Positions 1-8,841 are shown, numbered from the stretch's first letter. The stretch is 64,000 nt of DNA from Oceanobacillus massiliensis str. N'diop (GCF_000285495.1 NZ_HE610980.1:91071-155070), one strand, 5' to 3'. Numbers and translations are program-made. Notes: generated by a model from the letters alone, not told the origin.

Positions 1-586
1 TGTACAGGATGCAAATACAGGAGGCGTATTGACACTAGCCTATATGAACAGAGACTCCTTGCTGAAAACGATTGAAACAAAGGAAACTTGGTTCTTTTCA
101 AGAAAGCGCCAGGAACTATGGAATAAGGGTGAGACATCCGGAAATAAACAGCAGGTTAAGAAAATAGCCTTTGATTGTGATGCAGACGCTCTATTAGTCC
201 AGGTCACCCCGATTGGACCGGCATGTCACACTGGAGAAGAAACTTGTTTCCATAATGAACTGTTCACCAATGAAATTCCATCCCATGATATCGTTTACCA
301 GGTCATTGAAAAAATCAAAAACCGCCGCGAGAATCCAATCGATGGTGCATATACATCTTACCTGTTTGAGAAAGGGATCGATAAAATCCTTAAAAAGGTT
401 GGAGAAGAGACGACAGAGGTAGTCATTGGCGCTAAAAATAATGATCGAAAAGAAACAACCAGCGAAATTTCTGATCTTACGTATCATACATTGGTTTTAA
501 TGGAGCTGATGGGTATATCGATAACAGATGTAAAAGCTGAATTACTGAAGAGACATATCAAAAAGGAAGGTCAAAATCGTGAGTAA
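1..586 (+). CDS. hisI: HisIE, phosphoribosyl-AMP cyclohydrolase / phosphoribosyl-ATP pyrophosphatase (5' end cut by window)
   Basis: Bifunctional enzyme for steps 2 and 3 of histidine synthesis: hydrolysis of PR-ATP to PR-AMP and ring opening of PR-AMP. The frame is open from base 2 and reads [15 protein letters not shown], which is the usual HisI sequence near residue 15-30, so the true start lies left of the window and the TTG at 29 is internal. The N-terminal HisI part shows [13 protein letters not shown] and the Cys/His zinc residues around [12 protein letters not shown]. The C-terminal HisE part follows from about [12 protein letters not shown] with the acidic [10 protein letters not shown] motif. 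The stop overlaps the hisC start by 8 bp, so the two are translationally coupled at the end of a his operon. Confidence 0.95.
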   Translation, partial: VQDANTGGVLTLAYMNRDSLLKTIETKETWFFSRKRQELWNKGETSGNKQQVKKIAFDCDADALLVQVTPIGPACHTGEETCFHNELFTNEIPSHDIVYQVIEKIKNRRENPIDGAYTSYLFEKGIDKILKKVGEETTEVVIGAKNNDRKETTSEISDLTYHTLVLMELMGISITDVKAELLKRHIKKEGQNRE

Positions 587-1643
587 ATTTTGGAGTGAGG
601 CTGCAAGGCGCTGTAAGCCGTATGTTCCTGGAGAACAGATTAATCGGACTGATATCATTAAACTGAATACGAATGAAAATCCGTATCCCCCATCACCTAA
701 AGTGATACAGGAAATCCAAAGGGAAACGGACAGGAAGCTAAACCTTTATCCCTCCCCTACTGCAGACAAGCTGAGAGAGGATATTGCATCCTTTTATCAA
801 TTATCCAAAGAAAATATTTTTGTTGGAAACGGGTCTGATGAAATCCTAGCTTTTTCATTCGTGGCATTTTTTGATACAGACAAGAAAATTCGTTATCCGG
901 CCATTTCCTACAGCTTTTATCCGGTATATGCCGATCTGTTCGGCATTCCGGCAGAAGAGGTTCCGCTGCATGAAGATTTCACGCTTCCCGTAAAAGATTT
1001 TTTCCAAGCAGAGGGCGGTGTCATCTTTCCAAATCCCAATGCGCCGACAAGTGTTTACTTGGGTCTTGATTCAGTAAAAGAAATCCTGGAGAGCAATCCA
1101 GATCAGATTGTGATTGTCGATGAGGCCTATATTGACTTTGCTGAGGCTTCAGCGACCTCTTTAATCAATACCTATGAGAATTTGCTTGTCATTCAGACGA
1201 TGTCCAAGTCGCGCTCTCTCGCCGGCTTGCGGGTTGGATTTGCGATGGGACAGCCAGAATTGATTGAGGGGCTGGTTCGGATAAAAGACTCCTTTAACTC
1301 CTATACACTCGATAGGCTCGCTATAGCTGGTGCCGAAGCCGCTATTAGAGATGTAGATTATTTTAAAGATACAACAAATAAAATTATCATGACAAGGGAA
1401 TGGACTGTCTCTGAAATGAAAAAACGCGGGTATTCCGTACTGCCATCCCAAACGAATTTCATCTTTGCCACACATCCTGACCAGCGTGCTGATCGTTTAT
1501 ATGCTAATTTAAAGGAAAATGGCATCCTTGTCAGGCATTTTAAATCTAAACCGATTGAGAATTATATCCGCATCACGATTGGTACAGATGAGCAAATGCA
1601 GAAGCTTTTACGTACATTGGATAGTCTTACAGCATCATCATGA
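579..1643 (+). CDS. hisC: Histidinol-phosphate aminotransferase
   Basis: PLP-dependent class I/II aminotransferase that converts imidazole-acetol phosphate and glutamate to histidinol phosphate in the cytoplasm. Family marks: [12 protein letters not shown] near the N-terminus (substrate loop), [10 protein letters not shown] (PLP phosphate site), NPNAPTS, the VDEAYIDF aspartate that contacts the PLP ring, and the Schiff-base lysine at about residue 210 in [15 protein letters not shown]. 354 residues is normal for the family. It starts with GTG, preceded by AAGGAAGG inside hisI, and overlaps hisI by 8 bp. A strong terminator follows directly, so hisC is the last gene of the operon. Position after hisIE supports HisC over a generic aminotransferase. 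Confidence 0.95.
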   Translation: MSKFWSEAARRCKPYVPGEQINRTDIIKLNTNENPYPPSPKVIQEIQRETDRKLNLYPSPTADKLREDIASFYQLSKENIFVGNGSDEILAFSFVAFFDTDKKIRYPAISYSFYPVYADLFGIPAEEVPLHEDFTLPVKDFFQAEGGVIFPNPNAPTSVYLGLDSVKEILESNPDQIVIVDEAYIDFAEASATSLINTYENLLVIQTMSKSRSLAGLRVGFAMGQPELIEGLVRIKDSFNSYTLDRLAIAGAEAAIRDVDYFKDTTNKIIMTREWTVSEMKKRGYSVLPSQTNFIFATHPDQRADRLYANLKENGILVRHFKSKPIENYIRITIGTDEQMQKLLRTLDSLTASS

Positions 1644-1650
1644 TTCCAGT

Positions 1651-1688
1651 AAAAAACATCGCTCCAGATGAAAAGGAGCGATGTTTTT
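1651..1688 (+). terminator. Terminator after hisC
   Basis: Ten-base stem ACATCGCTCC / GGAGCGATGT with a short loop, flanked by A6 on the left and T6 on the right. It ends the his operon and could also act on the other strand. Confidence 0.85.
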
Positions 1689-1749
1689 CTATTTAGGCTG
1701 TTTTCTCAAAGTTTGTTGTTTTTACATAAAATATATAAAATGCAACGTA

Positions 1750-2146
1750 CCTTGATGATGAGCTTATCTCCACTCCGGAAATACACTGCGCTTTCCGCGG
1801 GCTCGCGCTAAGCCTCCTCGCTCGCAAAGTTCGCTCTCTGTGGGGTCTTAGCGTCTTCGCTTTCCCGCAGGACAAGGAAGGCTGCGGCAGCAAGGCATCG
1901 CACGCAGAAATTGCGAATGCAATTTCAAGGAGTCTCCGTGTATTTCCTCCGTTGTGATTTGGCTTTCTGAATCGAATTACTGTTATTCAATTATTAAGCT
2001 GATTGATTGGAGCGCAGGGCAGTCGACTCCAGCGGGAAAAGCAACAGCTGAAGATCCCGCAGGAAGTGGGTTTCTTCCGAGGAAGCTGAGAGCGCCCGCC
2101 GCGGAAAGCGACTGCCCGAAGCGGAAATCGGCCGTTGCTGTTATGT
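1750..2146. repeat. Composite intergenic repeat, copy A
   Basis: This fills most of the 564-base gap between hisC and the next gene. It shares long identical blocks with 8959-9296. The left half runs from about 1775 to 1950 and has inverted ends GGAAATACAC / GTGTATTTCC around GCGCTTTCCGCGGG and CTTTCCCGC blocks. The right half runs from about 2018 to 2146, with inverted ends GGCAGTCG / CGACTGCC, and contains CAGCGGGAAAAGCAACAGC and CGGAAATCGGCCGTTGCTG. About 65 bases of A/T-rich DNA between the halves are also conserved with copy B. Copy A carries about 55 extra bases in the left half. No protein is evident. The structure suggests a MITE-like element or a structured RNA, but no function is known to me. 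Confidence 0.8.
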
Positions 2147-2207
2147 CGCAATTTTTATCAAATACAGAGTTAGAAATAACAACAATACTTACGAAAAGAG
2201 TCTTTAT

Positions 2208-2918
2208 TTATAACGTTTTTTCCACTTCTGCATTCTCTTTCAGTTCGTCTACCTTTGCCCGCAGCTGCTGACTCTGTTTTTCATTAACGAGTACTTCTTT
2301 TATTTTATCCTCTACTTCTTCCAATTTACCGACTTCCTGGTTCTGTTCCTTCAACTGATCATAGTACTCTTTTACTTCTTTGTCAGTAACTTCTGCCTTA
2401 AATTGTTCGTCTACATATTTGATTGTAGTAAGATCATCCATGAGCTGTTTTTCAAATTCTTCTTCTGTCATTTGATATTGCTCAAGCAGTGCTGCAAATT
2501 CTTCTTCATTGCTTTCTTCTTTTATCTTGGCCAGTTCCTTCTGTGCATCTTCTTCTGTAACCTTGATGCCTGCTTTTTCAGCGTCCTGCTTAATCAATGC
2601 CTGCTCAATAAGAATGTCTACCGTTTGATTCTGGATGGAAGGCAGGTCACTCACATCTTGTCCATATTGATACATCGTTGTTTTTACCTGGGTGTATATC
2701 GGATTGTAATCTTCACCCTTTATCTCTTCCCCATTGACAACCGCAACTGATGTATCATCCTCTACCTTTTCTTCTTCAGTAAATTCCAGTTCTTCCTGTT
2801 TCTGCTCAGATGTATTTGCTTCTTTATTTTTACTTTCCTCTGCTGACTTATCATTGTTGCAGGCCGAAAGTATGATCGCTATCGTAAGTGCTGTTAACAG
2901 TATCAATATTCTTTTCAT
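2208..2918 (-). CDS. SurA N-terminal-domain lipoprotein
   Basis: Membrane-anchored extracytoplasmic lipoprotein, probably a chaperone of the SurA_N/PrsA type. The first methionine with a good site (GAGGGGG seven bases upstream) is at 2918; the open frame extends 15 codons further but without an RBS. The protein begins MKRILILLTALTIAIILSAC: basic end, hydrophobic segment, lipobox LSAC with Cys20. A Glu/Lys-rich linker follows, then the SurA_N-like helical domain starting VAVVNGEEIKGEDY. The remaining C-terminus is charged helical sequence; I see no parvulin rotamase domain, so foldase activity is not supported. About 236 residues. It stands alone; the composite repeat lies at its 3' side. Confidence 0.85.
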   Translation of the reverse strand: MKRILILLTALTIAIILSACNNDKSAEESKNKEANTSEQKQEELEFTEEEKVEDDTSVAVVNGEEIKGEDYNPIYTQVKTTMYQYGQDVSDLPSIQNQTVDILIEQALIKQDAEKAGIKVTEEDAQKELAKIKEESNEEEFAALLEQYQMTEEEFEKQLMDDLTTIKYVDEQFKAEVTDKEVKEYYDQLKEQNQEVGKLEEVEDKIKEVLVNEKQSQQLRAKVDELKENAEVEKTL

Positions 2919-3131
2919 GTGTTTGTCCCCCTCGTTTCTTTTAACCTTCCTCCATTCAACCATAAATATAGATTCGATATCAAGTATTAAAAACAGGGGA
3001 AATTCTGATTGAATGCCGTCATATCAACTGTCTCGGGACTAATTTACAGTTAAACAACAAATTCGAAAAATAATTACTTACTTTTGCCTATTAATACAAA
3101 AGCAGCCTGCATAGCAGACTGCTTTTTCAAA

Positions 3132-4097
3132 TTATTCTATACTTGCATCGATCTCGTTAATCATTTCTGAAACGGAAGTCAATCCACCGCCGGAAAGATA
3201 CCAGAAATCAGGATCCAAATAAACAATATTTTTATTTTGATATGCTTTTGTGTTTTTTACCAATTCATTTTCAACCAGTTGAGGTGCAGAAGACTCGCCA
3301 CCTACAACCGCCCCTCTATCGACTACGTATAATAGATCCGGATCCTGTTCCATTACATATTCAAATGTAACATTCATGCCATGTGTCGATGCTTCAATTG
3401 AGTCATCAACAGGCTGGACACCGAACACATCGTGAATCATTCCAAAGCGTGAATTCGGGCCATATGCACTGATTTTATCATCATTCGCTAGAATAATAAG
3501 TGAATTCAGTTCTGAGGCTGTTGCCTTTTCATTTAAGGCAGTAATAGATTCTTCAATTTTTGCAATTTCTGCATCAATCTCGTCTTGTGCATCAAAAATT
3601 TCTCCAACCACTGCCATATTTTCTTTAAATGAATCCATATATCTTGTTGTATCCACACCAAGATGGATGGTAGGGGCAATCTCTGTCAGTTGATCGTATA
3701 CACTCGCCTGACGACCGGAAATAATAATGACATCCGGATCAATCTCTGCAATTTTTTCAAAGTCAGGCTCTTTTAGACTTCCGATATTCTCATATTCATC
3801 ACCGGCATATTTTTCCAAGTATGCTGGAATTGTACCAGCTTGGGCAACCCCTGCAACTTCAACACCGAGTTTATCCAATGTATCTAAAATACCAAAATCA
3901 AATACAACTACCTTTTCTGGATTTTTCGGAACCTCTGTCTCGCCAAGTTCATGGGATACAGTAACCGTTTCATCCGATTTTGTTTCCTCTGTATCTTCGC
4001 CTGCATTAGCTGCTTCATCCGTATTATCGTCTGAGCCGCAAGCAGCAATAAATAGAACCAATAAACTCATGATGAGCATTAACCATAATTTTTTCAT
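3132..4097 (-). CDS. yclQ: Iron-siderophore ABC transporter substrate-binding lipoprotein (YclQ-like)
   Basis: Periplasmic-binding-protein homologue, lipid-anchored on the outer membrane face, that hands ferric siderophore to the FecCD-type permeases encoded just upstream. It has a signal sequence with lipobox FIAAC (Cys about 20), an acidic Asp/Glu/Thr linker, then the TroA-like fold: PEKVVVFDFGILDTLDKLG, IGSLKEPDFEKIAEIDPDVII and a C-terminal GGGLTSVSEMI. 321 residues and gene order match Bacillus subtilis YclNOPQ, whose known substrate is petrobactin; that substrate is inferred here. RBS AAAGGAG precedes the ATG. A 348-base gap with a stem-loop separates it from the permease-ATPase gene, a common arrangement for making more binding protein than membrane components. 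Confidence 0.9.
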   Translation of the reverse strand: MKKLWLMLIMSLLVLFIAACGSDDNTDEAANAGEDTEETKSDETVTVSHELGETEVPKNPEKVVVFDFGILDTLDKLGVEVAGVAQAGTIPAYLEKYAGDEYENIGSLKEPDFEKIAEIDPDVIIISGRQASVYDQLTEIAPTIHLGVDTTRYMDSFKENMAVVGEIFDAQDEIDAEIAKIEESITALNEKATASELNSLIILANDDKISAYGPNSRFGMIHDVFGVQPVDDSIEASTHGMNVTFEYVMEQDPDLLYVVDRGAVVGGESSAPQLVENELVKNTKAYQNKNIVYLDPDFWYLSGGGLTSVSEMINEIDASIE

Positions 4098-4335
4098 CTG
4101 ATTTTACTCCTTTTTTGTTAAAAAATATATTATTAAAAATAACAACCAAAGTATGCATATGTATGAATTTCAATTTCACTATTTCCTCAACAAATAGAAG
4201 GCGATATTTTCAGCGAATGAGCCGAATTACTTTATATCCTGTCATGCCGAGCGCTCTAAGCATGCAGAATTTTATATTTTGAAATCAAAGTTATTTACCA
4301 AACGTTTCAGATAAGGTAAACTTAAGTTAGGTGTT

Positions 4336-4387
4336 GCTCCTTTATCATGATTGGTCAGATCCGATTATGATAAGGGGCTTTTTTTTG
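4336..4387. other. Stem-loop between permease-ATPase gene and yclQ
   Basis: Long imperfect hairpin with arms CTCCTTTATCAT and ATGATAAGGGG. The T8 run lies on the plus-strand 3' side, so as a terminator it would act on plus-strand transcripts, for which no gene is visible. In the ycl mRNA (minus strand) it would be a stem without a T tail, able to protect the upstream message or lower read-through. The rest of 4098-4445 holds no gene; the yclQ RBS is at its left end. Confidence 0.5.
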
Positions 4388-4445
4388 CCCTCATTTGTTG
4401 ATTTCATAGCGAGCTATCTTCCAGCCATGTCATACGAAATTGTTA

Positions 4446-6146
4446 TTAGAAATAAACACAAATACGTCTTTCATCAATTTCCTTGATGTCGATATCCATA
4501 TCATAGATATCTTTCAGTACACATTTATCAATCACATCACATGTACGGCCCTGTTTCACAATTTTTCCATCTTTTAGGGCTACGATATGGTCGGAATAGC
4601 AGGAAGCAAAATTAATATCATGGATAACTAGTAAAATCGTTTTACCCATTTCATTTACAAGCTTGCGCAAAGTTTTCATGATTTGTACAGAATGGCGCAT
4701 ATCCAGATTATTCAGTGGCTCATCCAGCAGAATATACTCGGTATCCTGTGCAATAACCATCGCAATATGTGCACGCTGGCGCTGTCCGCCGCTTAGCTCA
4801 TCCAGATATTTATCCTGAATGTCTCTAAGTTCCATATAATCAATTGCCTCATCAATTTTTTCATGGTCTTCTTTTTTCAATTTTCCTTGGGAATATGGAA
4901 ACCGGCCGAATGAAACCAGTTCACGAACAGTTAATTTCAAATTAATGGCATTCGATTGCTTTAGAATGGAAATCTTCTTGGCCAATTCATTATTCTTGGT
5001 TTGCAGTATGTCCTTGCCATCAATTGTGATGGCACCATTATCTTTTGCAATCAAACGGCTGATCATTGAGATTAACGTACTCTTCCCGGCACCATTGGGG
5101 CCAATAAAAGAAGTGATCGTTCCCTTCTCGATTTTAAGGGAAACATCATCGATAACATTCTTCTTATTATACGACTTAAAGACATTTTTCAAATCTACCA
5201 TTTTTTTATTCTCCTTTAACAAAAGATATATAAAATAGACGCCACCGATAAAGTTAATAATGACACTGATTGTAGTATTGAAAGTAAATACCTTCTCTAC
5301 AATAAATTGCCCTCCAAGCAGTGCAATCATACTGATAAAAACAGAGCTAAGTATGATGTAGAAATGCCGATACGTTTTCATGAGCTCATAAGCCACGTTT
5401 ACAACAAGCAGACCCAGAAATGTAATTGGTCCTATTAACGCTGTTGATACAGAAATCAGGATGGCTACTATAACGAGCAGTCGTTTCACAACGTAATCGT
5501 ATGGAACTCCCAGGTTAATTGCCTCGTCTTTTCCAAGTGCTAAGACATCCAAGTATTTATAGAAGCGAACAAAGTAAATCATGACAATCGCAATAATAAT
5601 TACCGACAGATATACAAGATCCGTGTTCACATTGTTAATACTTGCAAACATGCGATCCTGCGCTACCATAAATTCATTCGGATCGATTAGTACCTGCATG
5701 AAATCGGTAAAGCTCCCAAAGAAGGTTCCAAGGATCATTCCAATCAGCAGCAGGAAGTAAATATTGTTCTTTTCCCCTTTGAAGAGGAAGCGATAAAGCA
5801 GTAACGAAAACACGACCATAATGCCAATGGATACAAGATAATTCAGATTGCTATCCATCATTACCAGTGAGTTAGCACCGAAAATAAAGATGATAAATGT
5901 TTGAATCAGCATATATAAGGAATCAAGTCCAAGAACACTCGGTGTCAGGATTCTGTTATTTGTAATTGTCATAAAGACGACTGTAGCAAATGCGATAGCC
6001 CCACCTGTCAATATGATGGCCAGGACTTTAATGGATCTTCTAGGCAAAATATAACCGATGTTTCCGCTTAAATCGTAAAAGATATAAAGCAATGCTAGCA
6101 ATAATGCGATAACGGCAAGTATAATAGTCTTTTTCTTATAACCCAT
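4446..6146 (-). CDS. Fused iron-siderophore ABC permease and ATPase (YclO-YclP fusion)
   Basis: One 566-residue frame. Residues 1 to about 315 are a FecCD/BtuC-type permease with 8-10 hydrophobic segments and the usual GPITFLGLLVVN loop. Residues from about 316 (MVDLKNVF) are a complete ABC ATPase with Walker A GPNGAGKS, Q-loop ILKQSN, signature LSGGQRQRAHIA, Walker B YILLDEP and switch His in VIHDINFA. In B. subtilis these are two proteins, YclO and YclP. At the junction the ATPase keeps its own site AAAGGAG and an ATG inside an A7 tract, so a free ATPase may also be made. The gene overlaps yclN by 11 bp. It energises and forms the channel for ferric siderophore import. Confidence 0.9.
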   Translation of the reverse strand: MGYKKKTIILAVIALLLALLYIFYDLSGNIGYILPRRSIKVLAIILTGGAIAFATVVFMTITNNRILTPSVLGLDSLYMLIQTFIIFIFGANSLVMMDSNLNYLVSIGIMVVFSLLLYRFLFKGEKNNIYFLLLIGMILGTFFGSFTDFMQVLIDPNEFMVAQDRMFASINNVNTDLVYLSVIIIAIVMIYFVRFYKYLDVLALGKDEAINLGVPYDYVVKRLLVIVAILISVSTALIGPITFLGLLVVNVAYELMKTYRHFYIILSSVFISMIALLGGQFIVEKVFTFNTTISVIINFIGGVYFIYLLLKENKKMVDLKNVFKSYNKKNVIDDVSLKIEKGTITSFIGPNGAGKSTLISMISRLIAKDNGAITIDGKDILQTKNNELAKKISILKQSNAINLKLTVRELVSFGRFPYSQGKLKKEDHEKIDEAIDYMELRDIQDKYLDELSGGQRQRAHIAMVIAQDTEYILLDEPLNNLDMRHSVQIMKTLRKLVNEMGKTILLVIHDINFASCYSDHIVALKDGKIVKQGRTCDVIDKCVLKDIYDMDIDIKEIDERRICVYF

Positions 6147-7089
6147 ATTTTTTTCTCCTCAGCAATAGATAGATGAATATTCCACTACCTATAACCCCAA
6201 CGGTCAAACTGATTGGAATTTCATAAGGATAAATGATGACTCTGCCGATAACATCGCAAAACATAACGAATACTGCACCTAGCAATGCTGTATGTAATAG
6301 TGTCTTTTTCAAATGATCACCTTGATAGATCGTAACAATATTCGGGATGATCAGACCCAGAAATGGAATGACACCGACCGATAGTACAACGGAAGCTGTA
6401 ACAAGCGCACTGATTACCAATCCGAGATTGACTACTTGACGGTAATTGAGTCCGAGATTCTTCGAGAAGTCCTCTCCCATGCCTGCAATCGTGAACTTAT
6501 TTGCATAAAAATACGCCAGGAATAGAAGTGGCACGCTTACAAACATCAATTCATAATTCCCGCTCATTATCATCGAGAAGTCACCTTGCATCCAGGAAGA
6601 CATATTCTGGATCAGATCATTCTGATAAGCGAAGAAGGTGGAAATGGAACTGATGATGTTCCCGAACATCAATCCAATTAACGGGATAAATATCGCATCT
6701 TTAAACTTAATCTTTTCAAGTATCTTCATAAAAATGAAGGTACCTAAAAGGGCAAAAATAAAAGATACAAACATTTTTTGCAATGGACTGGCTGCAGTAA
6801 AGATCATCATGGAAACCAAGATTCCAAGTCTTGCAGAATCCAGCGTACCCGCTGTTGTAGGAGATACAAATTTATTCCTGCTTAATTGCTGCATGATCAA
6901 TCCAACAATACTCATACTCATTCCGGCAATGATGATACTAAACAGACGCGGAATTCTGCTGACAAGCAATACTTGCTGCTGAGCTTCGGTCAAATTGAAT
7001 ATGTCTAATGGTGAAAGATCAGAAACACCTATGAAAACCGATGAACCTGAAAGAACTACCAATGCTAAAATTAAATACCTTATCTTCAT
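6136..7089 (-). CDS. yclN: Iron-siderophore ABC transporter permease (YclN-like)
   Basis: FecCD-family integral membrane permease, 317 residues with about nine hydrophobic segments. Family landmarks are the VSRIPRLFSIIIAGMSMSIVGLIMQ stretch (written here in part: RIPRLFSIIIAGM) near residues 45-65 and the C-terminal coupling loop GVIPFLGLIIPNI near 245. It pairs with the permease half of the following fused gene to form the channel. It is the first gene of the operon, about 180 bases downstream of a sigma-A promoter with an overlapping Fur box. RBS is AAGGG ahead of ATG at 7089, and its stop overlaps the next start. Confidence 0.9.
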   Translation of the reverse strand: MKIRYLILALVVLSGSSVFIGVSDLSPLDIFNLTEAQQQVLLVSRIPRLFSIIIAGMSMSIVGLIMQQLSRNKFVSPTTAGTLDSARLGILVSMMIFTAASPLQKMFVSFIFALLGTFIFMKILEKIKFKDAIFIPLIGLMFGNIISSISTFFAYQNDLIQNMSSWMQGDFSMIMSGNYELMFVSVPLLFLAYFYANKFTIAGMGEDFSKNLGLNYRQVVNLGLVISALVTASVVLSVGVIPFLGLIIPNIVTIYQGDHLKKTLLHTALLGAVFVMFCDVIGRVIIYPYEIPISLTVGVIGSGIFIYLLLRRKKYGL

Positions 7090-7234
7090 AGACTGCCCTT
7101 CTCTTTAAATAAGTGCCAATTCTCTTTCCTGAAAAATAGGACGAACCAGCATTCCCTCTGTTTTCACAGATGTTGAATACTGTCCAACACCGTGTTATTA
7201 ATAATAATTATTACATTCAAACAAATCTAAATAA

Positions 7235-7253
7235 GAATGATATTCATTATCAA
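7235..7253 (-). promoter_or_regulatory. Fur box of the ycl operon
   Basis: Minus strand TTGATAATGAATATCATTC contains the 7-1-7 Fur pattern TGATAAT-G-AATATCA with one mismatch. It begins about 14 bases downstream of the -10 element, covering the likely start site, as expected for iron repression. Confidence 0.75.
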
Positions 7254-7266
7254 TTAGGTTATTATT

Positions 7267-7294
7267 AGTATAACAGAATTACAGATAGCGTCAA
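7267..7294 (-). promoter_or_regulatory. Sigma-A promoter of the ycl operon
   Basis: On the minus strand: -35 TTGACG, 16-base spacer, -10 TATACT. It lies about 180 bases before yclN and just before a Fur box. Confidence 0.7.
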
Positions 7295-7330
7295 TATAAA
7301 GGCGAATATTTTTAATATTATTTCATGCAT

Positions 7331-7372
7331 AAAAAAGGCATACCATGAATAGGTTCCCCATGGTATGCCTTA
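7331..7372 (-). terminator. Terminator after DsbA-family gene
   Basis: Eleven-base perfect stem GGCATACCATG / CATGGTATGCC followed on the minus strand by T6. Confidence 0.85.
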
Positions 7373-7375
7373 AGC

Positions 7376-8092
7376 TTAATTGACGTCACAGCCTTCATCC
7401 GTACAGTAGGATGTTTCTGACTTCTTCGGATTGAGAGACTTTAACACTGGTTTTTCTTTCTCTTCTTCCCAAACTTTCTCCAATACTTCTGAAAATACTT
7501 CAACAGGCTGGGCACCTGATACAGCATATTTTTCATTAAATACAAAGAATGGTACTCCTTGAACTCCGATTTGATGGGCAACATCGATATCTTCATTTAC
7601 TCTGTTTCTGTATTTATCTGAATTGACGACGTTATCGACCTCTGCTGGATTTAAGCCTACTTCCTCAGCAAGCTTTACCAAGGTTTCGCGATCACTGAGC
7701 AGTTGTGACTCTGTGAAGTGGGCATGAAGGAATCTTTCCGTTACTTCTTTCCCTTTGCCCTGCTCATCAGCGTATTTCGCAACACGGTGGGCATCAAATG
7801 TATTTGCATATTTCATATCATCAAAATTGTATTTCAGTCCAACACCTGCCGCTTGTTGGGCGACTTGGCGATTCATTGCTTTAACCTGATCAAGTGGCAT
7901 TCCCTTCAATTCAGAAAACGTTTCGTAAAAGTCTTTTCCCGGTATATGTTTCGCTGTTGGATCAAGCTGATAACTTTTAAATTGCACTGTGACCTGGTCA
8001 CGGTGTGAAAACTGCTCCATAGCCTTTTCTAGCCTTCGCTTTCCAATATAACAGAAAGGACATACAAAATCAGACCATACTTCAATCTTCAT
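7376..8092 (-). CDS. DsbA-family thiol oxidoreductase (FrnE-like)
   Basis: Thioredoxin-fold protein with an inserted helical domain. The N-terminus reads MKIEVWSDFVCPFCYIGKRR, with the CPFC redox pair as in FrnE/YwbO-type proteins; the cis-proline region is GVQGVPFFVFNEKYAVSGAQ. No signal peptide, so it acts in the cytoplasm, probably in thiol-disulfide exchange or a glutathione/isomerase-like role. Start chosen at 8092 because GAGGTG lies six bases upstream; the longer frame would begin with a GTG inside that RBS. C-terminus adds a tail with two more cysteines (YCTDEGCDVN), which is unusual and could be a resolving or metal-binding pair. Single gene with its own terminator. Confidence 0.9.
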   Translation of the reverse strand: MKIEVWSDFVCPFCYIGKRRLEKAMEQFSHRDQVTVQFKSYQLDPTAKHIPGKDFYETFSELKGMPLDQVKAMNRQVAQQAAGVGLKYNFDDMKYANTFDAHRVAKYADEQGKGKEVTERFLHAHFTESQLLSDRETLVKLAEEVGLNPAEVDNVVNSDKYRNRVNEDIDVAHQIGVQGVPFFVFNEKYAVSGAQPVEVFSEVLEKVWEEEKEKPVLKSLNPKKSETSYCTDEGCDVN

Positions 8093-8355
8093 CAAAAACA
8101 CCTCGCTTTTCTTTCAATATTGTAGCACAGTGAAAACCCGACGGAAAATGAATTGCTTATTGCAAACACTGCCATATCAAAGAATGTTGGTTTTGATAAA
8201 TCCTATCGTAATACAGAGAAATCTCTTCTTTGCTAACGGCAGCTGGCATTTCGGCCCCGAGCTGACGCTGGCCGCACTGGGACAAAAATGGTTTTTGTCA
8301 GCCTTGACGAAACTGCTATAGGGAAAACAGGGATGAATCAAAAGAATGAGGCCAT

Positions 8356-8388
8356 AAAAAAAGACTAAACCTCTTTAGGAATAGTCTA
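8356..8388 (-). terminator. Terminator after ydaT-like gene
   Basis: Stem AGACTA / TAGTCT with T7 on the minus strand; the stop codon lies in the first arm. Confidence 0.75.
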
Positions 8389-8841
8389 TTCATCAAATGA
8401 TTGTTTATCCTGTACAGAACCATCCTTTTTATAGATGGTTAATGAAGTGCCTTTATTTTTGGCAATCTCTTTGGCTCGGCTGATTGCGTCTTGCTTATTA
8501 TCGAACACCTCGCTGGCCCGGTCAGAACCACTTGATTTTACCGCCCATCCGTCCTCATGTCCGACAACTTCTTCCCCTTCTTCTAATCGTTCCGGATTGC
8601 TTTTATACTTTTTTCCTTCTTTTGAACGCTGTGTTGGCTTCCCGTGTTTTCTATAATCCTCAATTTCATCACTGGATGCATTTTCCTTCCATTCCTTCGC
8701 CTGGTCAATTGCGATCGGAATGGCGCGTCCTTCTTCATAGCCTTCGTCCAGCATTGCGTTGGCAATATCTATTGCTTTCTTTTTAGTAACTTCATTTAAA
8801 TTTTTCATTGAGGCCGGATAATCATTCATATCCCATGGCAT
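8386..8841 (-). CDS. ydaT: DUF2188 general-stress protein (YdaT-like)
   Basis: 151-residue hydrophilic cytoplasmic protein. N-terminal half MPWDMNDYPASMKNL... KKKAIDIANAMLDEGYEEGRAI resembles the YdaT N-terminal region; the C-terminal half (GWAVKSSGSDRASEVFDNKQ onward) is the DUF2188 beta-alpha module with DGSVQDKQSF. The biochemical role is unknown. In B. subtilis YdaT belongs to the sigma-B stress regulon, and a good sigma-B-type promoter lies upstream here. RBS GGGAGGAG precedes the ATG. The gap 8093-8385 to its right in transcription holds only its terminator and the 5' region of the DsbA gene. Confidence 0.88.
   Translation of the reverse strand: MPWDMNDYPASMKNLNEVTKKKAIDIANAMLDEGYEEGRAIPIAIDQAKEWKENASSDEIEDYRKHGKPTQRSKEGKKYKSNPERLEEGEEVVGHEDGWAVKSSGSDRASEVFDNKQDAISRAKEIAKNKGTSLTIYKKDGSVQDKQSFDE

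Noticed and set aside
1954-2271. ORF of 105 codons near copy A
   Set aside because: Overlaps repeat sequence and the end of the lipoprotein gene on the other strand; no RBS.
2208-2918. PrsA-type peptidyl-prolyl isomerase
   Set aside because: Only the SurA_N-like part is present; no parvulin domain can be seen.
8130-8321. 63-codon ORF beside the DsbA-family gene
   Set aside because: No RBS, no recognised family; sits in the promoter region of the divergent DsbA-type gene.
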